Assembly (NCBI GenBank): GCA_024663395.1
Contig: JANFAH010000002.1
Span: 2,666,001 to 2,730,000 of the forward strand
DNA: 64,000 nucleotides
Direction: 5' to 3'
From: Pisolithus tinctorius
Lineage: Eukaryota > Basidiomycota > Agaricomycetes > Boletales > Pisolithaceae
How positions within the stretch are numbered: the first letter of the stretch is position 1; the number at the start of each line of letters is the position of its first letter. This document shows, piece by piece, positions 1-10,240 of the stretch. The position numbers were made by a program, and so were the translations under genes. The notes below the pieces were generated by a model. It made no database searches. It worked only from the letters and a program-made list of their open reading frames with translations, and was not told the origin of the DNA.

Positions 1-698
1 GCAACTAAACCACGTCGTGGCTCCGAAGACGAAATAAGTCATCATCGCATCATCAGCTACGTGAGTCACTGTGATCACCTCCACCCTACTATGTCACCCA
101 GTATACTGGTTAGGATTTCGGAGGGCTTAAAGTATTGCTTCGTTATGAAGTCGATGCCTGTGTGGAGTCGGAAAGCGAGGACGATTCTTTCCTCGCCTCC
201 TTCTCCGCACTAAGCATAGGGGCGACAGGAGGAGCGTCAACACTTCCTGACGATTCAGCCTTCTCCAGCCGTTTCGGGATGAAAGTAAAGCTGACTTCAC
301 CTCGCTCAGTTGTCCCTCAGTCGAGCGTGATCGAGATCACGACTAGAGCGGCACGCAGGGAACTGGACTGGAAAGAAGCCTACCCCCAGTTATACCTGTC
401 CCAAACACCTTACCTGTACTTGGCAAAGCACACACGTGGCACGTTCGGTCGAGTGGAGAAGTTTCAGATCAATAGTAAGGGGATGGCAGCCCACGCCAGG
501 GAGGCTGAAGCTTCGATGGCTAAATTGGAGGCACTTCTGAGTGCTATTCTAAAGGCCGTACGAAAGCATGGCGAAGGAGTGCCTCTAAGCTTGGTGTATC
601 GTGCAGGGGAGTTAAAGTTATATAAGCGCAAACAAGGGACTAGACAACCTTTTGGGAAGGACATTTTGAGCAAGTTTCCACGTGTAGCTGCTACCTGA
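1..698 (+). CDS. DXO/RAI1-like decapping nuclease family protein, 3' part
   Basis: This is the C-terminal part of a gene that begins upstream of the window. Exons are <1..60 and 114..698, with a 53-bp GTGAGT...TTAG intron between them; the join is in frame and gives 214 residues. Residues just after the splice read DFGGLKVLLRYEVDAC. The EVDA stretch fits the conserved E-x-D metal-binding strand of the DXO/RAI1 fold, as I remember the family. Related Agaricomycete proteins are often labelled 'geranylgeranyl pyrophosphate synthetase' in databases, a name I would not transfer. A Ser/Thr-rich linker and a basic helical tail (KLYKRKQGTRQPFG) follow. Known RAI1/DXO enzymes remove faulty mRNA 5' caps. 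Whether this copy is catalytic cannot be judged, because the N-terminal motifs lie outside the window. Confidence 0.6.
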
Positions 699-862
699 TG
701 AATTTGCTGACAGTAGGAGGAAGGGAGATAGACGGAGGCATGGGGAAACAGGTTGATGGAAGCAATTGCAAGTAGTGTTTTCTGTCAGTTTTCCGGACAT
801 CTTTTCGGTGCCTTCTGGTTGGAGCCGTTCCATGTAAACCGAGTTATGCTTCACACTGCGGT

Positions 863-1545
863 GCCCATCGCGTTGTATTGAATATCGTCGAACGAGCTAG
901 TCCTGAGGTTTTCAAATGGTGTGTCGCAGTGGGGAACCTACTGCAGAAGGTAGGGCTCCAGACTGATCGGTGGTACAGAATCGCCGTATGTTGAGGCCTT
1001 CGCACTGATGTCGCCGAAAGCCGGTAACGCATTTCCTAAGTAGTTGCGGGACCTAGTAGGACCAGATATGACACGCGATCGAATGGCGTAGGCCCTACAA
1101 TCCGCCTGCTAAACTCACGAGCCCTGTCCATCGAGTACCATCTCGTGGATTTCCTCTGCGACAGCGCAAACTCGACGTCTCCAACAACCAACTCCTCACT
1201 AACTCTCATTGACTTCATACGATATAGAACATGATGAGCAGATGGATGAATTTGGCTGCGAATAAAGATAATATGCTTACCGAGACGCTTGCAGGAGTTG
1301 CGAAATTGGTATTGACTACGTGCTCGCCGCACTACTTGTCGACAGGTAGAACGGTGTGTATTTTGCAGTGGTTTCAGGGGCAGTACGTCCTGAGAGAGAT
1401 GTATTAAGGCAATGGCATGGAACAATGGGGAGGGGTGGCACGCCGACGCTTTGATGGATTTGTTTCGTGGTGTCATTGCAGAAGATTCTGGTAGTGATTC
1501 TTGTACGAAATCACTTCCCCTCCTCAGCATCATGAAGCTTGGGAG
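863..1545 (+). CDS. Possible exons of an unrecognised gene
   Basis: Four short + strand stretches look translated rather than random: 863-994 (ends WYRIAVC before TGA), 1049-1234 (contains LSIEYHLVDFLCDS), 1261-1345 (contains ETLAGVAKLVL, followed by a GTAGAA donor) and 1409-1545 (contains WHADALMDLFRGVIAEDS, followed by a GTAGAG donor). They lie in different frames, as exons would. I could not find a set of splice sites joining all four in phase, and I recognise no family. A decayed gene is an equally good explanation. Confidence 0.25.
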
Positions 1546-4034
1546 GTAGAGCCCAGGGTAGATCTGCGCATTGTGTCACACGTTGGTTTATATCACTGCG
1601 TGTAAGCACATGAAAATCGGCGTCCGATGCAGAGGGAAGAAGGGAAGAAAAACGTATCCAAAACGCAATACTCCCACCCATGATCGCACTCTGGACCGAT
1701 TGAAATCGCAATGTGATTTGGGCGACTAAATGTTGTTGAGCGGTGAATCAGGAAGAAGGGGAAACGTATCAGTAATCGCAACCCCAACGCCTCTCTCTGC
1801 GATAAGAGGAGCGATTCAGAGGGGGGATGGATCGATGGATTCGACTGTTCGTCTTTGTCTCTGAACTCTAGTCCTACTCGGGTATAAAGGTTGGAAATCC
1901 GAATCAGGCGTACCGTGGACTTGCTGCGTGATGAATGCACATGATTTGTAAAACGTATGAGTCTGAATATTGTTTGACCTACCCACCAGCGCTAGCGACC
2001 GATATGACAGTCCATTTCGATTACATCTTGCTCAGGAGTGGAGGAACGTAGCAAATACACGCATTCCACACCCCAGACGCATTGCTTGCTCCCACATTGC
2101 GTTCGCATCCGACTCGGGGATATACGAGAAGAGTGCCAATGTAGATGTCGATGGACATGAGCAGACGTAGGAAGGAATGCCTTTCGCTGGATGCGGTCAA
2201 GTGACATTGCCGGTGGGGGTATCAGTGCTTGCCTTGTGGCCGGTGATGGAGTCGGCGCAAGATATCATATTGTAGGTGAAGGTGCATACTGCGGTCAACT
2301 TTTGGTGACACGTAACAATACTGGCCGGAGACGTTGCCAAATCGCCGCACACTTGCCAGAATCTGGACGGAGCTACTTACAGACTCCTCCACTCCTCTGA
2401 TCGGTGCTGGGAGGTGGGACCCAAGTGGAGCGGTGGTTCTCCCAAAGTTATGTAACTATTCACTAACTTGCAACGACGGCACAAGGAATTAGCGTTGCTG
2501 TCGAACCGAACTCAGTTCGAGGAGGCAGGTCACTGGAAGTATCTTTGTCGTTGATTGTGTCTTGTTTATGCCTACTAATGAGTCCCTAAGCAATGTGTTA
2601 CAGGGCTCATCCTCTGCTTGGAAAACGTTGCCCTGAGTTGGCACTCACATCTCGAACCTCCTTGTTGACAGTTGAATCTCGACAGACAGATGTCGCAGCG
2701 CGAGAGTGCTTTCGACACAAGCAAACATTTCTATACCTGATCTTTTACTTCTTGATGTATGTGCGTTGCTCATTTCCTTTCTTCCGGCTACCGTGTATCC
2801 ATCGGGGTTTCAGGGGTGATGTGCTGAACGCTACAGTGTTAGTTTCGCGATGAGGTACTTGCTCAAGGATTGATGTACTTCCTTGGCCCATTACAGCACC
2901 GTAGTTGCCACTTTGCAGAATAGGTGAGTGAAGGTTGCTGAACCGTCATTCAGTGTCGTTTCTTATTCTACTTCTACCCTACAGGTACGCTACCAAGTAC
3001 TCATTATGTTGATCTCATACACTAAATGGTGACCCAATGGGTATTGGTCGGTGCAAAAGAAATACGGGACTTCGACCAAAATGGTGTGCCGTCGGTCTCG
3101 TTGAGCTATCCGTTCGCATGTTGACGCGCACTTATGTTATGTGTGGAGTTTCAAAGTCATTTGGATAATGGTCGGTGGTTCTTCGTATTTGGTTCGCTAC
3201 AGATACTCACTGAGCATCCTATAGGTTCTAACGGTATGAGATCTGATCGGCGCCCATACCGTAAGACGAGTTCGGCTTCAAGGAAGTGTGGGAAATCCGG
3301 TATACAAGTCGTGGTTACGTAGCTGCCCCTCTCTTAACGCCATCTTGTAGGCTATACCAGATTTCTATGGTCTTATGATCTGCCTGTGGTATGCAAATAG
3401 CCAAACCATGATTAGCAACGTCTCTCCATTCCCAGATGTGCGTCTTGAGCTTCGTTATGAGTAGCAATGCTTACACCAACAACAGGATCTTGTTCTTTGC
3501 ACTGCTCTCCGTTGTAAGTTGTGGCTCCTACGGGTTGGCAAGCCGTCGGCGTTCGTCGGGCCGCTCGTTTCGTCTGCCACTCTCACAGCTTTTGCGAACA
3601 ACAACAATACGCCATTTTCCATCCCTTTTTACCTTCCGAGTTGGTCTCTCTCGAAACTTTACATAGCGAAATGTTGACCGGTGGTGGATGGATTCAAATA
3701 GGAACTGTAAGCACGCTATTTCTGTATTTCGTGGACTTCGAGAAAAGTTGCACGGTGTGCGACCAGTTCGTAGTTGCCGAGGCGAACTGTGAGGCGTTCA
3801 AGCACGAATCATAGAACCGGAGACGTTCGTTCACGTAACCTGACGAACTTCCATACACGCTAACGAAAATACAACATTGTACAGCAGGAGCGCAGCTGTC
3901 CCGCCTCTTGAACCGGTGTGTCCCGCGACCATGTACGCCCCCCAAGGTGTGGATAATGTTACGCCATCAGACAATGGTAGCAGCGGTAGCACTTACGAGC
4001 TTTGAGCCCCGTATATGACGTCTTCGACACCGAA

Positions 4035-4722
4035 CGGATCTGTAGGAAGGCTGTTACCTGGTAAGCGCTGGACGTCCGATCGGGTTTATCAGTTTATCGG
4101 AGCCGGCGCGAAAGCCACTGCCTATCGTTTTACTGGAACCGAGTAGTGTCGTCATATGTACCTATGTACAAGAGGCTCCTTGCGAAGATGCGTTGGCACT
4201 GTTGGCGTCTAAGATGGTATCTGCGTTAGAGGACATCGAGATTCGCCCTTCGGAGGTTCCGAATCCCGTTGCTTGGGCATCATCGTGTTTCTCTTGGGGC
4301 AGTAACAGTGCATCCAAGAGAAAGAAAGGATGAGGTAGTACATATGTACCATTGAAACACTGTATCACGGGGCTGGACAAAGTGGGAAGGTGATCAGGGC
4401 CGATCTGAAAAATCTGACTCAACCTATCATCGACACAAAGACGCTGAAGTCGGACAAGAATTCCACGATACCTGTGGTTGCTTCTTCCCAACGTACACAA
4501 GGAACGGACAATCGCCAGCCCAGGATCAGAGGCCCGATCAATTTGTTCCAAGCCTATCTAGGTCGCCGGGGAAGCCCAACGGAACCTTTTCTTCAAAAAG
4601 ACAGGTGTGTGCTATGGTTTCAGAGGATTACCATCACGTCTGAGAGTGCATTGAAAGTCGGTGTGCGTTCGTTCGTTGAAAGCCCCTGCATCCTGTGCTC
4701 CAGAACAGCCCACTGGTCCTAG
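4035..4722 (+). CDS. Possible exons of an unrecognised gene, second cluster
   Basis: Three coding-like + strand segments lie here. One ends at TAG near 4146 and contains VYQFIGAGAKATAYRF. A second, about 4171-4333, contains ASKMVSALEDIEIRPSEV and ends KRKKG-stop. A third is open from 4390 to 4722 but begins with GTG, so it needs an upstream exon. No domain is recognised. The segments might belong with the cluster near 0.9-1.5 kb or be an independent decayed gene upstream of the trehalase gene. Confidence 0.22.
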
Positions 4723-4838
4723 ATCCGTAGTAATTGCCACGGTTGTTTTGACATAACACGGCTAGTTCAGTCGGGGCAGGGACATAAATTAGCTGGCCAA
4801 CCCCACCTTTCTACTTTCTGACTATTGTTCCTCGCTTC

Positions 4839-7657
4839 ATGGCACCTTCTCTCACTCATCCACCTGGCGTCACATTCGTCGATGATGGCGAACGTGGATC
4901 CGTTCACGTAGAAGCTGCCGTCTACTACGGGGGCGGTGAAACGTTCACTCGTTCGAGAACATACAGTCATGTACGCAGACCCCACTCTTTTGGGACGGTC
5001 TAACCCTTTTATTACACCCTACCACAGTCACATATCCATGGCTACAACCCCAAACGTGCCCCAGCCTTCCAGGAAGACATAATCACAAGGACACGGAGAA
5101 TGTCCCATGACGAGAAGAGCGTCACAGGCCCGCGCCGTTTCCTCATTGACGTCGAGGAGACCATCCGGGTCGTCCTCGAACAGGAAGACACGGATGGTGA
5201 CTTCCAGATCAGCATAACGGATGCAGGTCCGAAGTTGATACCTCTTGGCACCGCAACTAGCAATGGCTTCAAGACGTTTGACATCCGTGTATGTCGTTCA
5301 TATGTCGTCATGGTGCTCAGTACTTACCCTTTCCTTTCTAGGGTACCTATATGCTGTCAAACTTATTGCAGGAACTTGCTTTGGCGCGCGACCATGGCCG
5401 AAAGCGCATCGTGCTTGACGAAGCACGTCTAACGGAGAATCCGGTCGACCGTTTGTCACGCATGATCCGACACTCTTTCTGGCATTCTCTTACTCGCCGC
5501 ATTGACGGCGATGGTCTGGAGATTATCACCGCAGACCCCAAGAACCGAACAGGTCGTGTACAGCCACGAATCTACATACCCTACGGGGAGCCCGCAATGG
5601 TAGAATACTACAGGAAGGTCGCCCGAGAAAAACCCCACATGAATCTCGACGTTCAGGTCCTTCCTCAAAAGAACGACGACCCGTACTTTGTCAAGAGCTT
5701 GAACTCCAAGCCCGGCCTGTTGGCTTTGGCTATGGAGGAGATAGACGATGGCAAGGGCGGACGTACCTTAAAGGGCATCCCCTTCATCGTACCTGGCGCT
5801 CGTTTTAATGAGGTACGTAACCCAATTATGGACTGTCAGTGCTTCATTTGACTCGACGTCTGTCCTTGTCATACTAATTAGCTCTACAACTGGGATTCCT
5901 ACTTCATCTCCCTCGGCCTCCTTGTAGACGGCCAGGTACAAATGGCAAAGAACATGGTCGAGCATTTCATATTCGAGATCAAGCACTATGGCAAGATTCT
6001 GAACGGGTCCCGGAGCTACTACCTTTGTCGCACTCAACCGCCATTCTTGACGGACATGGCCCTCCAAATCTATAATCAGCTAGATCGCTCTGACATCGAG
6101 GCTAACCGCCAATGGTTGAAACGCGCCATCCAGGCCGCTATCAAAGAGTACCATACCATTTGGGTGGCGGAACCCCGCATGGACCCCAAGACCGGCCTAT
6201 CCCGTTTCCGGCCCGATGGTGTGGGAATACCCCCTGAGACCGAGGCTACCCATTTTACCCATATCCTGGAACCGTACGCCGCCAAGCATGGCATCTCTGT
6301 CCTAGAATTCAGTGAGAAGTATAACAACGGTGCGTTGAAGGAACCGGAGCTCGACGAGTACTTCCTCCACGACCGTGCCGTCCGCGAGTCCGGACATGAC
6401 ACGACTTACCGTTTTGAAAAGCGTTGTGCGAATCTTGGAACGATTGATCTGCAAGCACTTTTGTACAAGTACGAAGTTGACATCGCCACTGCTATCAGTG
6501 AGGTGTTCGACGATGAGTTGATGTTGGAAGAGGACTTCCCATTGATGCCGTTCCCTCCAACGCCGGAGTCGTATGCCAATTCACACCGCGAGCGATCGAC
6601 CTCTCGGCCACAAACCAGCGATGAGTGGTTCGAGCGGGCTGAGTGGAGAAGGGAAGTAATCGATAAGTACCTGTGGAACGAAAGCAAGAATCTTTACTTC
6701 GACTATGAGACCGTCCAGGAGAAGCAGAGCTTGTATGAGAGCGTCACTGCGTTCTGGGCTCTGTGGGCAGGCTGTGCGAGTGAAGAGCAGTGCTGGAAAC
6801 TCGTGTACGTGCAGGAAATTGTCGATTGTTGCTTCGGGTACCTGATAGCGTGTTTCAGTTCCCAGTCGCTGAAGAAATTTGAAGTTTTGGGTGGTCTCGT
6901 GTCTGGTACTGAGGAGTCTCGCGGTAAGATATCCTTGGACCGCCCGAATCGTCAATGGGACTTCCCGTAAGTGTCACGCATTTGTTGCTAGTGCTGTTGC
7001 TGATACTATACACGTCAGTTATGCATGGTTAGTCGAACGAAGTGATTAGTCGCTATGTCTGAGCTAATGAAATCCCCTGCATAGGCCGCCTCATCAAATA
7101 ATGGCATGGGTCGGACTCGAGAGGTATGGATACCTGGAAGAGGCGCAGAGATTAGCCTACAGATGGCTTTACATGTGTGTCCCCTACAACCTTCTCGTGA
7201 GTTGGTCGGCTAACGGTTACCCAGGATGACCACCGCTTTCGTCGATTTCAACGGAGTTGTCCCCGAAAAGGTGACTGACATATCCCTCCGGATTGACATT
7301 TCATTGACATCCCGTTTTCAATGCAGTTTGATGCGGTCAAGCTGTCGCACTTGGTTGAGGCTGAGTACGGCAACCAAGGAATTGACTTTAAAATGGTCCC
7401 TCGTGAAGGCTTCGGATGGATGAATGGTAGGAACAGAACGTGTGTCTGTCGACCCCGCTGACTCTGTTTCTACAGCTGCTTACCAAGTCGGCCTGTCCTT
7501 CCTGACAACGCAGATGCGCCGTGCGGTCGCAGCTTGCACGAGTCCTGAAATAGTCTTTGGCAGAGGTGCCACAGCCGAAGTCGCTGTTGCACAGGCGACA
7601 GCTGCCGCTGCCGATCCTCTGGACCTTGCCATGGAGGCTCTGAGCCTCGCGGCATAA
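4839..7657 (+). CDS. NTH1: Neutral trehalase (glycoside hydrolase family 37)
   Basis: Hydrolyses cytosolic trehalose to two glucose molecules. Exons: 4839-4970, 5028-5288, 5342-5812, 5882-6804, 6859-6966, 7019-7027, 7085-7174, 7225-7270, 7327-7426, 7476-7657; 773 aa, close to the ~750 aa usual for fungal neutral trehalases. Seen in order: an RTRRMS site (Ser70, the kind of PKA target known to activate these enzymes), a Ca-binding-loop-like [12 protein letters not shown] (98-109), signature 1 as [15 protein letters not shown] (about 281-295), [11 protein letters not shown] with the presumed catalytic Asp (about 457-467), signature 2 as QWDFPYAW (about 628-635), then EYGNQG and EGFGW. Signature 1 has PGARF where PGGRF is common, and signature 2 has AW where GW is common. 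The sixth exon is only 9 nt and supplies Tyr-Ala and most of Trp. The intron at 6805-6858 is a multiple of three and shows no stop, so it is easily missed. The start is the first in-frame ATG. Confidence 0.95.
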
Positions 7658-8033
7658 ACTGCTAAATGAGCCTCGTTAGGCACTTTCATCGTCTTGTTCA
7701 TCACTGATACCGTGGACCGAATGTGATCATGGGAAACTGTCGCTGTTTCCTCTTAATGCGTAGAGTGTATATACACATTTTTCTTCTGCAAGTCTCGTCT
7801 TCTTGTCGCTGATGCCGCATCCTCACAATTTTCCATGTAATGCGTACCGCATCTCATAGATACAAATAATTTGCCTCGTTCTGTTTCTTGCTTGGAATGC
7901 AGTTCGCTGCGACGTGTTGTGTGCAATCAATCCACCTCCGGCAAGCTGCATAACCACGAATCGGAGCTCACCACACCAGCATTGGGAACGCGCGGGGGTC
8001 TATCGGGTAGGTCCAGAATTAAACAGTAGGGGA
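7658..8033. other. Trehalase 3' flank up to retrotransposon
   Basis: AT-rich 3' flank with no open frame of interest. It ends at the 5-bp target duplication of the LTR element. The retrotransposon therefore sits in the intergenic space between trehalase and MIC60 and interrupts neither coding region. Confidence 0.5.
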
Positions 8034-8038
8034 ATTTA
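8034..8038. repeat. Left target-site duplication, ATTTA
   Basis: ATTTA directly precedes the left LTR and is repeated exactly at 24239-24243 after the right LTR. Five base pairs is the usual duplication for Ty3/gypsy integrases. Confidence 0.9.
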
Positions 8039-8324
8039 TGTAACGCCGATAAGAAGTGTAGAACTTTTAACGGTGGCACAACAAGAAGGATTCTTCGTCT
8101 ACTCGGGTTTCCAGACAATAGTGTCTTATTTCGAGGTAGAAAAGAAGTCCCCGTACAGTACGATACATGGCCTATTTTATAGGGTAGAGACTTAGGCACG
8201 AGATATGTCAGAGTATCTGTACGGGCTAAGTAGGATCAGAGAATAAATGAGAAAAGTCAAAGATCTGTCATAAAGAAACCAACATCTAACCATACGGTCG
8301 ACAGCGTCGGACCGAATCCTTACA
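8039..8324 (-). repeat. LTR, 3' copy (left end)
   Basis: 286-bp long terminal repeat, TGTAACGCC...TCCTTACA on the + strand. It matches 23953-24238 except for two transitions (GGTGGC versus GGCGGC, and CTCGGG versus CTCAGG, both near the left end). It is preceded by ATTTA. Confidence 0.95.
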
Positions 8325-8335
8325 TTCCCCCCTCC
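8325..8335 (-). other. Polypurine tract for plus-strand priming
   Basis: On the minus strand GGAGGGGGGAA directly abuts the TGTAAGG start of the 3' LTR. This is the position and composition of the RNase H-resistant primer of LTR retroelements, and it independently confirms the minus-strand orientation. Confidence 0.85.
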
Positions 8336-8374
8336 AGGGTACAAAGTACCCTTCCGTCGTGAAGTGCGTGCTTA

Positions 8375-10240
8375 CTAAGCAGCACCACCGGCGTTTTCCG
8401 CATCGTCGCCCTGTTCCATCGTGTCATCCTCGCCTTCTGCGTCAGCCACGCCATCGTACCCTTCCTCGTATCCCTCCTCAAGACCATCAATGGCGACGTC
8501 AATGCCTACCGAGTCGACCGTGACATTAGAGGGGTCGTGAGCCAGATACCCAGCGGGATCAGTGAGTTCGCCGAAGGGCGGGATCGCATCCAAGGTGGTG
8601 GTAGAGGAACTAGCGATTGGAGTAGGCGAGCGCGAGCGGGTGCGTGTCTGGTGGCCTCCTCGGAATCTATTTGCCCTAGTGGTCTCCCGTCGCTTACTCG
8701 AGTTGGACTTCTCAGCGCGACGATCCTCGAACGTCGAGGAACTAGGGCGGTTGCCCAGGGGCCCCCTAGCGTGGCGATCGTCCTCTCTGCGACCGCGGCG
8801 ATCCTGGTACCCTCGTTGGAATCGCTCACGTTGTCGCTTGAGCCACTCTGCCGCATCCCAGAGCATACTATTGAGCATCTCCGTCTCGGCACCGTTAAGT
8901 ACTTGTCCTCCCTCCCTCTCTTCCTTACTACGCAGGTCCGCGTCCGTTCCCAAAACCTCCTTCTTAGTTGGAGCTGGGCCCGTGATGACTATACGAGTGT
9001 TATCTCCCGGCTCGTAGTATGCAAAGCGTGACTGCGTGGTAGCATTGCGGTTGTAGGCCTCTCTAAATTGGAGGTATCCAGCCGGTACGTCGAGGGGGTC
9101 TCCTGTTTTACGACGCAAGGCTTTATCGTATTGGAAGTAGGAGCGAACTTGCTCGCGATGGGCCAGGACGCGATCCTCTGGGTTCCCTGATCTAGGGTCG
9201 CCCCAGATGACGAAGAAATCAGGGTTAGCCCGCTCAATTGAACTATCTCCATCAACGTCTGACATGTTATCCGCACAGTGTTGTCTCGCGTCAGGTAAGG
9301 GGTTGATAGCTAGACTCTGGAGGTCGCTAATGATGTCGAAGAGTGTGCGGTGGAGTCTCTCTGCAGAGTCAGGGCTTAAGTCCCGCAGTCTCGAGGGTCG
9401 GAATATCAAAGGGGGAGTATACGACCGACGGGCTTGCTTGTTCCGACGGTGAGAAGGGTTGTAGCTCCTGCAACGAGATTGGGTGCGACGCCGATGGTTA
9501 TTCGAGTTTGGGCGTCTATTGCTGAATCTCTGGTGATAGCAACTTGGTGTACGACAGTAGTTATGGCGGGTATGGGTTCTGTGCGGGCCAGCACGAGGAT
9601 TAGCACGAGGATTCGCGCGACGAGGGTGAATTTGGGGCGAGCACGAGGGTTGACAAGGACGAGCGCGACGATCGGGAGGACGAGTGTGGCGGCGTGGACG
9701 AGGTTGAGTGCTGGTGTTGGCGTGGTGGTCTCGAGGTTGTGATGATTTGGCCAGAGGGGGATTCCAGTACGTGGGTCGAGTTTTACAATTGGGACAAGGG
9801 CAGCTTAAATGGGTCCCGCAGATGTGCGGTGTCAAGTGTCCTACGAACACCTGGGAGTCGTCGTCCGATGAACCCCCGTCGCCTGTGTCCCTCAATTTCT
9901 CAATCCCATCAACCCCGATGGCCTCGAAATAATCGGTAAGCGCTGTTAGATGCGCGATCTCATCATATGGTAACCACGTTCGATCTCCTGCTGTCCACTG
10001 AACCTCGAATTTTGCATCCGAGCGGTTGCTGCGGTGTCTTAGAATTCGATCAACGGCCCATTCGTGGTTCGTTCCTCCAAGTTCAGGGACCTGATCATCC
10101 ATCCGGCCAGGGAACTTTCGGTCATCGTTAGGTATGTGTATTCTCAGCAGCGACGCGTGAAACACATCATGAATGCCTCTTTGCTTTAGATTATCGGGCA
10201 GCGCAATGCGGTATGAATTATTACCGAAGTCGTCCGAGAT
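8375..10240 (-). pseudogene. pol: Pol C-terminal segment: chromodomain-like module and long tail
   Basis: This segment continues the pol frame beyond the in-frame TGA at 10243-10241. It opens with the end of the integrase region (IHDVFHASLLRIHIPND, typical of gypsy pol). A chromodomain-like stretch follows at about 10070-9915, containing WAVDRILRHR and FEVQWTAGDRTWLPYDEI; such modules are thought to steer integration to chromatin marks. Downstream come a CHxC-like cysteine cluster (CGTHLSCPCPNC), a long Arg/Pro/His-rich tract, a more ordered region with LWDAAEWLKRQRERFQ, an RS-rich stretch and a very acidic end. I recognise no domain in that tail. Without readthrough this part would not be translated as a fusion. 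The frame has no other stop, so the nonsense change is recent. Confidence 0.8.

Larger units (their letters stand above)
699..4838. other. 4.1-kb stretch with no confident gene
   Basis: No long open frame, RNA gene or repeat family is evident here. Short coding-like segments occur on the + strand near 860-1545 and 4035-4720 (listed separately), and I could not link them into one gene. The rest is rich in stop codons in all frames. It could be a decayed gene, a gene with many very short exons, or mostly intergenic DNA. The last ~60 bases before 4839 form the pyrimidine-rich leader of the trehalase gene. Confidence 0.5.

Noticed and set aside
8537..9031. Plus-strand open frames opposite the pol tail
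   Set aside because: Shadows of the minus-strand pol frame in Arg/Ser/Glu-rich sequence.
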